Of a stretch of DNA of 64,000 nucleotides, positions 59,248 through 64,000 are shown piece after piece. The notes under the pieces are model-generated. The model saw only the letters and a list, made by a program, of their open reading frames with translations. It made no database searches and was not told the origin of the DNA. This DNA is from Chloroflexota bacterium (GTDB lineage: Bacteria > Chloroflexota > Chloroflexia > Chloroheliales > Chloroheliaceae), in contig JAQBPB010000007.1 in the NCBI GenBank assembly GCA_028287745.1, positions 62,001 through 126,000 on the forward strand, given 5' to 3'. The position numbers and the translations under genes are program-made. Positions within the stretch are counted from its first letter, which is position 1. Each line of letters opens with the position of its first letter.

Positions 59248-59472
59248 CTAAGAAGGTTTGTTTGAATTTGACCCTTCCTCTACTGGAAGGGTCTTTTCTT
59301 TTAGGGTGGGGTTTTGAAGTTTCCGCCGTTTTAACTGGCGCGCTCGCCGCCTGGACAGGATAAACATCACCAGCAGATAAGCAATCAAGCCGATTACTAT
59401 TAATTCGTCGAGATTATTTCCGTGAAGCAGCAGGCCGTACGTGGGAAAAGGTGGCGTGAGGAAAATGGGCAA
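59248..59472 (-). CDS. 74-residue single-pass membrane protein
   Basis: The protein has an N-terminal hydrophobic segment ('LIVIGLIAYLLVMFILSRRR') followed by a highly basic cytoplasmic tail with Arg and Lys. I do not recognise the family. The start is TTG 59472 with GGAG 7 bases upstream. It lies 4 bases after the stop of the convergent glycosyltransferase gene. It is short but has a plausible ribosome site, so moderately supported. Confidence 0.45.
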   Translation of the reverse strand: MPIFLTPPFPTYGLLLHGNNLDELIVIGLIAYLLVMFILSRRRARQLKRRKLQNPTLKEKTLPVEEGSNSNKPS

Positions 59473-59528
59473 AGTTAAACTCCAGCGCAGATTACTATCA
59501 AACCGGCCGGTCCTGGCAGCCAGGGCTT

Positions 59529-60488
59529 TTACTCGGCCGGTTTTTGCAGCACAAACAGTTTTTGCAGTCCCCAGTCGCCAATTTGAGGTAAATGAGCACC
59601 TAGCCGGTGAATAAGGTTCCGGTAGTTGCGCTGGCCGTTGCGGACGAAGAAAGGATAAATCGCCCAGGTCAGGACATAATAAGTGCTGCTAAAGCGCCGG
59701 ACCTGTTTGAGGTCAAAGTAATTTTTGGCGAAAGATAGGAAGTCTGGTTCATTCAGGTAGCAGTTATGCCAGAGAGGAACCATTGTTTCGAGGCCCAACC
59801 GCTGGCGCAACCGGTTAAGGTTTTCGGCGGTTTGGTCGGTTACTTCGCTAACCAGGAACAGGCCGCCCGGCTTGAGGACCCGCCAGGCTTCTAATAAGGC
59901 GGTCTTCTGGTGTTCGGCGCTGCCCAGGTTTATCAGGCAGCGTTTGGTAATTACCTTATCAAATGAGTTGTCGGGGAAATCGAGGCTTAAGAAATTTCCT
60001 ACCCGGAACGAGACTGACCCGGCCAGCCGACCGGCCCGGCCCAGGTTCAGGTTAGCGTAATCAATCATACTTGGCGCGTAATCAATCCCGGTTATCCGCA
60101 CCGGCTTATGCCGGGCTAATTGGACCGTGGTGTAGCCATTTGCACACCCGGCATCCAGCACCCGGTCGCCGTCTTTGAGGTATTTTGACAGGATTACCCC
60201 TTCGTGGCGCAGCATGGTTTCATCCACCCAGCTTGCGCTTGGTGAAAGCCCATATTTACGGCCCCGGCGTTCCCAGTGCAGCCGAATAGTTTCCAACTCT
60301 TCCGGAAGGTCCGTGCGAGTGGAATTGGCTGGCCGGTTTGTTTCGGGCGAACGCCAAAAGTCAGACTGGTTATAAGTTTTTGAGTTAGAATTCGCGCTAT
60401 CGGCTGGGGTAGCTCCCGAAGGAGGCTCTGGTAAGACTTCCGCTGAATCCGCTGGGTAGAAGTGGAAATTACTTTCGTTAATACTCAT
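59529..60488 (-). CDS. class I SAM-dependent methyltransferase
   Basis: The 319-residue protein has the methyltransferase loop 'DRVLDAGCANGYTTVQLARH' and 'ITGIDYAPSMIDYANLNL', then 'NSFDKVITKRCLINLGSAEH' and 'EAWRVLKPGGLFLVSEVTDQ', followed by a C-terminal extension. An 80-residue polar N-terminus precedes it. It is of the Methyltransf_11/25 type. The substrate is unknown; neighbours do not define it. Confidence 0.85.
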   Translation of the reverse strand: MSINESNFHFYPADSAEVLPEPPSGATPADSANSNSKTYNQSDFWRSPETNRPANSTRTDLPEELETIRLHWERRGRKYGLSPSASWVDETMLRHEGVILSKYLKDGDRVLDAGCANGYTTVQLARHKPVRITGIDYAPSMIDYANLNLGRAGRLAGSVSFRVGNFLSLDFPDNSFDKVITKRCLINLGSAEHQKTALLEAWRVLKPGGLFLVSEVTDQTAENLNRLRQRLGLETMVPLWHNCYLNEPDFLSFAKNYFDLKQVRRFSSTYYVLTWAIYPFFVRNGQRNYRNLIHRLGAHLPQIGDWGLQKLFVLQKPAE

Positions 60489-60869
60489 TACAACGCTCTA
60501 CTACTTGCGCCTTTATTCCATCGTTATTTTTATCTGAATATAAATATAACGCCGGGTATTACTGCCAGGTTCCTACAATATTTAAATCCACTATTCAAAT
60601 CTTTGTGAACTAACTGCTCTTAATCTAAGGGTTTGCGTGTACCAAAACAACTGCCGGTAAAAACAGTCCACTTCTTAATTATAGCAGATTTTTTAACGGC
60701 ATGACTACAGGCTCCTTTTTGATAATTAAGCTTGGGGTAAGAAAGTTAGTTATTTTCATATAAATAAAGGACAGGTGGCCGCAGTTAACCGCGCAACTTC
60801 TTGGCAGGTGACTTTTGTGATACGCACCACCCAATTTTCTGTCAATTTTAAATTTTCCGGCATAACCTA
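60489..60869. other. intergenic region upstream of PP2C-kinase operon
   Basis: About 380 AT-rich bases between two divergent units. Short minus and plus frames exist but none has a convincing ribosome site and composition. Control elements for the following operon start at 60870. Confidence 0.55.
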
Positions 60870-60897
60870 TTGACAACTTCTAAAAAGGTGCTACCAT
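60870..60897 (+). promoter_or_regulatory. sigma70-type promoter for the PP2C-kinase operon
   Basis: TTGACA (60870-60875), a 16-base spacer and TACCAT (60892-60897). The dyad at 60899-60915 follows immediately. Confidence 0.55.
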
Positions 60898-60898
60898 T

Positions 60899-60915
60899 AG
60901 TGTAGAAATTACACT
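60899..60915. promoter_or_regulatory. operator-like dyad at the PP2C-kinase transcription start
   Basis: AGTGTA (60899-60904), GAAAT, TACACT (60910-60915) is a perfect 6+5+6 inverted repeat at the predicted start site. It is well placed for a repressor. Confidence 0.55.
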
Positions 60916-60933
60916 AAGAACGGAGCGTTCAAA

Positions 60934-61683
60934 ATGGAACTCTTCAACTTGAAAGCCGGAAGTGTCCCTGGCAAAGATCACCTCTTCCGCCAGGCCAATT
61001 CCCAGGACAAGTATAGCTGGGCCAGCTTTGAAAACCAGGGCAGGCTCTACCAGGCCGGGATTGTCTGTGACGGTTGCGGTTCGGCCGGACAAAGTGAGGT
61101 CGGGGCAGCCCTGTTAGCGGAGTTTGGCGTAGCCGAGTTGGCGCGGTTGATTTGTCAGGGCTATTCCCTGGAAGACCTGCCGGAAGCGTTATACCGGTCG
61201 AGCCTTAACTTCCTGCGGGAAGTTACCCGTCTGGTGGCTGCAGGAAAGGAGCCCGCCGCTTTTATTGGCCGCTATTTGCTGGCAACCGTCCTGGGTTTCC
61301 TGGTGAGCGAAGACCAAACCCTGGTTTTCGCGGCGGGTGACGGCCTGATAATCATCAATGACCGGCTCGAACTGCGGGATGAGGCCAACCGGCCAAATTA
61401 CCTGGCTTACGGCTTACTGCCGCCCGAAGCCCTGACCGGCCCGGTCCCCTTTCGTGACAACTTTGACTACCAGCTGTTACCCACCGCCGGGATTGAGCGG
61501 TTGGCGGTCTGGACCGACGGCCTGGACCCGGCCTTAAGCGGTGAAACCTGGAACTTGCCCGGACCACGCGGCCTGCAGCGCAAGTTGAACATCTGGAGCA
61601 AGCGCAAGCTTTTGGCCGATGATACTACCGGCATAACCCTGGAAAGGGCCGTTCAGGAGTTGCAAAATGCAAGTACTTATTAA
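60934..61683 (+). CDS. PP2C-family protein phosphatase
   Basis: The 249-residue protein has PP2C metal motifs: 'QANSQDKYSW' (D25), 'AGIVCDGCGSAGQSEVGAAL' (D46-G47, equivalent to DGMGG), 'TLVFAAGDGLIII' and the late 'LLADDTTGITLERA' (D229-D230). PP2C enzymes remove phosphate from Ser/Thr. It is the short form seen with TerY-type kinases. The ATG has GGAG 8 bases upstream. The kinase gene starts 17 bases before its stop, so the two are co-translated. Confidence 0.87.
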   Translation: MELFNLKAGSVPGKDHLFRQANSQDKYSWASFENQGRLYQAGIVCDGCGSAGQSEVGAALLAEFGVAELARLICQGYSLEDLPEALYRSSLNFLREVTRLVAAGKEPAAFIGRYLLATVLGFLVSEDQTLVFAAGDGLIIINDRLELRDEANRPNYLAYGLLPPEALTGPVPFRDNFDYQLLPTAGIERLAVWTDGLDPALSGETWNLPGPRGLQRKLNIWSKRKLLADDTTGITLERAVQELQNASTY

Positions 61684-63532
61684 CAACCGGCGGGTCAACC
61701 TGGGCGAGCGTGATGTCCTGGGTTCCGGCGGCGAAGCGGTCGTCTACAGGCATAAAGATTTGGCGGTCAAGCTTTATCACACCCCGGACCAGGCCAGGGC
61801 CGCTAAATTGCTGGACTTGCTACAATTGGCCGGTCGCTTGCCGGTGGGCGTAATTGCGCCCCGCCAGCCTGTCTACGACCCGGCCGGACAGGCGATTATT
61901 GGGTTCACGATGGAGGCCGTACCGGAGAAGCTTTTGCCGTTAGCCAGCCTGCGTAACAAAGCCTTCCGGGCCAATCACGGCTTTAATAACCGCCAGGTAG
62001 CGGAATTATTCCTTGAAATCCATTCTATCTTGCGGCAAATCCATGCCGCCGGGCTGGTAGTCGGCGACTTTAACGAACTTAACCTGCTTTTTGAGGCTAA
62101 CCGGCCGGTCTTTATTGACGTGGACAGCTACCAGTTTGGGCCTTATGCCTGCCCGGTGGCGACCGAAGCCTTTTTGGACCCGCAACTCTACGGCCTGGAC
62201 CTGGCGGCTTCGCCAAAGTTCCGGCCTGAGAACGACTGGTACAGTTTCGCGGTCATGCTTTTCCGTTCGCTTCTTCTGGCCCATCCCTTTGGCGGCACCC
62301 ATCCCCAGGTCAAGAAACTGGTCGAGCGGGCGGCACAGGGTTTATACCTTTTGGACAACGAAGTAACATATCCCACAATGGCCTTTACGCCCTGGCTGTT
62401 GTCGAACGAGTTAAGTGAAGTATTCCGGCCAATCTTTGTGGGGCAGCAGCGGGGCATCTTTCCGGCCCAGAAGCTGGCCGAATACGCTCAGGATTTAGTA
62501 GAATGTCGGGCCTGCCGGAACTGGTTTCCTGGGCAGCGCCGCTTTTGTCCGGCATGCCAGCCTTCAACCGGCTTTAGCTTCCCGCAACCGGTTTTCCAGG
62601 TTGGCGGGTTACAGGCCCTGGAATGGCTGGCCGCTGCCGGTGAAATTGTGGCCTGCCAGGTCTCTGGAGACAAGGTTCGGCTGCTGGCCCGCGAAGCTGA
62701 CACGGCCGTACTGTATATTATAAGAAGCAACAAGGTTTTTGAGCGGTCCGAAATGTTCCGCTGGCTGCCCGGCGCGGCTTACGCTTTTATGGAAGAATGC
62801 CTGGTGGTCAATCCCTTTGGCAGCGGCGACTTACTTTTGCTGGGCCTGGGACCGGCGGGTAAAGTAACCCCTTTGCACAGAACCTGTACCGGCCTGTATG
62901 AGGGCCGGGCGGCCTTTGCCACAACCGGCCGCTACCTTTACCGCCTGGCCGGTGGCATGCTGATGCAGGGTGAATTGAAAAAAGGCCGCCTGGAAGACCG
63001 GCCCCTATCGGCCGTCCTGGAAGGCCAGACCCGCTTTAGCGCTTTCAGGGAAGCGGCGGGCGACACAGTCATCGGCTTTAGCCGGGTCTTTAAGAACTAT
63101 GAGTGGTTCTGCCTGGAAAAAGGCTGCCGGACCTCCTGGCCGGTAGGCCCGCTTGAACCGGACGAAGCGCTGCTGGATTTCACGGTTAAGCCGGGTGGAG
63201 CGGAAAGGTTGCTCATCCGGCAAACTCGCCGGGCCGGTCTGGACTATATCCGGCTGGATGTTATTTCAACTGATGGCCGGTCCCTCCTGGCAAAAAGCCG
63301 CCGGGTGGAAGAAACCGGGGGACAGGGAAATCCGGGCCGGGGCCTCTTCCGCTCAGGCGTGGCAATCTGGCCGGGAGCCGGAGGTTTGCAAAAAGAGCGC
63401 CTTAGCCTGGGACAGCGCACCGAGTTAAGCGCGGCCGGACCCTATCTGAACGAAGCGACAACCCTGCTGGCCTACCAGGACGGTTTGCTGGCGGTGACGG
63501 ACAACCGGTTATGGAAATTAACCCTGGCCTGA
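61667..63532 (+). CDS. protein kinase with zinc-binding motif and possible propeller tail
   Basis: The 621-residue protein has a kinase fold: Gly-loop GSGGEAVVY, K35 in 'LAVKLY', 'HAAGLVVGDFNELNLLF' with D134 and N139, and 'VFIDVDSYQF' with D151 in place of DFG. This matches the TerY-P/YegI-like kinases. Then a four-Cys motif CRACRNWF with CPAC (C280, C283, C294, C297) suggests a zinc ribbon. The last 320 residues read as repeated beta blades. The partner is the overlapping PP2C. Start ATG 61667 with AGGAG 7 bases upstream. Confidence 0.8.
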   Translation: MQVLINNRRVNLGERDVLGSGGEAVVYRHKDLAVKLYHTPDQARAAKLLDLLQLAGRLPVGVIAPRQPVYDPAGQAIIGFTMEAVPEKLLPLASLRNKAFRANHGFNNRQVAELFLEIHSILRQIHAAGLVVGDFNELNLLFEANRPVFIDVDSYQFGPYACPVATEAFLDPQLYGLDLAASPKFRPENDWYSFAVMLFRSLLLAHPFGGTHPQVKKLVERAAQGLYLLDNEVTYPTMAFTPWLLSNELSEVFRPIFVGQQRGIFPAQKLAEYAQDLVECRACRNWFPGQRRFCPACQPSTGFSFPQPVFQVGGLQALEWLAAAGEIVACQVSGDKVRLLAREADTAVLYIIRSNKVFERSEMFRWLPGAAYAFMEECLVVNPFGSGDLLLLGLGPAGKVTPLHRTCTGLYEGRAAFATTGRYLYRLAGGMLMQGELKKGRLEDRPLSAVLEGQTRFSAFREAAGDTVIGFSRVFKNYEWFCLEKGCRTSWPVGPLEPDEALLDFTVKPGGAERLLIRQTRRAGLDYIRLDVISTDGRSLLAKSRRVEETGGQGNPGRGLFRSGVAIWPGAGGLQKERLSLGQRTELSAAGPYLNEATTLLAYQDGLLAVTDNRLWKLTLA

Positions 63533-63654
63533 CCGGTTGCGTTAAAGGACGGGCTGGCGCGTGGCACCTTGACCAGCCACCGCTAAACGTAATACCAAAA
63601 AGCCAGGGCCGGTAAAGCCTTATAATAGATGAAATTAGTGGGAAGGAAAAAAAG

Positions 63655-64000
63655 ATGACCACTTTACAAAATGTTAACACCGGGTTCCCGGCATTTTACG
63701 ACAGGGCCAAAGTCGGTAAACTTTATTTGCCGGATATGGTTGCCGCCGCCGCTGCCGGACAGGTTTCCGGTCTGACTCCCTCCAGCCAGGACCAGCAGAG
63801 GGTAATGCTGCTCCTGGTAGATCCCCAGGTTGACTTCATCTTTACCGAAGGTTCTTTGAGCGTGCCGGGCGCGGTTGATGATACCCGCCGCACGATTGAA
63901 TGGATTTACCGGAACGCCGGGCAAGTAACCAGCATCAGCGCTTCTCTGGACAGCCATACCACTTTTCAAATTTTCTACCCGACCTGGTGGGGCAACGACC
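63655..64000 (+). CDS. isochorismatase/nicotinamidase-like cysteine hydrolase (partial)
   Basis: The gene begins at ATG 63655 with AAGGA upstream and runs off the window edge; 115 residues are visible. 'VMLLLVDPQVDFIFTEGSLS' carries the catalytic Asp and the nicotinamidase V-D-x-Q-x-D-F pattern. 'VPGAVDDTRRTIEWIYRN' and 'SASLDSHTTFQIFYPTWWGN' carry the metal-ligand His region. The catalytic Cys lies beyond the window. A nicotinamidase converts nicotinamide to nicotinate, but other isochorismatase-like hydrolases are possible. A TATAAT lies at 63621-63626. Confidence 0.78.
   Translation, partial: MTTLQNVNTGFPAFYDRAKVGKLYLPDMVAAAAAGQVSGLTPSSQDQQRVMLLLVDPQVDFIFTEGSLSVPGAVDDTRRTIEWIYRNAGQVTSISASLDSHTTFQIFYPTWWGND

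Noticed and set aside
60679-60876. Minus-strand 65-codon frame upstream of the PP2C gene
   Set aside because: No ribosome site, atypical composition and it overlaps the promoter of the PP2C-kinase operon.

Overview
The window is a contiguous, gene-dense stretch of bacterial chromosome, moderately GC-rich in genes and AT-rich in spacers. Gene content suggests a member of the Chloroflexota or a close relative. Pointers are the DUF1385 protein, a stand-alone DICT protein, the SCO6745-type protein, several Thr/Ala-rich lipoproteins, a long three-domain IspG, an archaeal-type XPB/Bax1 pair and short intergenic ACGTTCCACG repeats. No rRNA gene is present, so this assignment is inference. I saw no tRNA, rRNA, CRISPR array, transposase or integrase.

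Layout. 1-7.7 kb: end of a GatB/YqeY-domain protein, a membrane-anchored Ig-like protein, an MscS channel, nadD-tatD, a MazG-like pyrophosphohydrolase, a LysR regulator, a DICT protein, a TPMT-like methyltransferase and purB. 7.7-16.4 kb: two intergenic inverted-repeat elements, a tiny proline-rich protein, a DUF1294 protein, rsmI, tatA, a CPBP protease, an ornithine-cyclodeaminase-family enzyme, a 50-residue membrane protein, DUF1385, a GNAT enzyme and an orphan NarL-type regulator. 16.4-25.5 kb: mfd, a consensus promoter followed by a hairpin with no ORF (possible small RNA), two lipoproteins and ispG. 25.7-33.4 kb: a four-gene DinB/SCO6745/small-membrane-protein operon, surface proteins, a GT2 glycosyltransferase, a CDF metal exporter and azlCD. 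33.4-37.0 kb: the XPB helicase/Bax1 nuclease operon. 37.3-47.8 kb: MarR and PadR regulators, a homoaconitase-like aconitase, a CoA-type Nudix hydrolase, a USP-USP-glycosyltransferase fusion, an MFS exporter and two membrane proteins.

48.2-55.4 kb is the most distinctive block. It holds ParA, a short ParB, a CHK/APH-type phosphotransferase, then an ExeA/TniB-like ATPase, a second ParB-like protein and a winged-helix protein resembling phage/plasmid replication initiators. A 22-bp perfect palindrome and several smaller dyads and direct repeats lie in its spacers. It looks like a plasmid-type replication/partition core residing among chromosomal genes, with no recombinase in view.

55.8-64 kb: gatCA, a GT87/DUF2029-like membrane glycosyltransferase, a methyltransferase, and at the end a PP2C phosphatase overlapping a protein kinase with a zinc-binding motif and a probable propeller tail, followed by a nicotinamidase-like enzyme cut by the window edge. 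The phosphatase/kinase pair resembles the phospho-signalling core of TerY-type systems and has a promoter with a perfect operator-like dyad.

Most assignments come from recognised motifs in the translated sequence; no database search was run.
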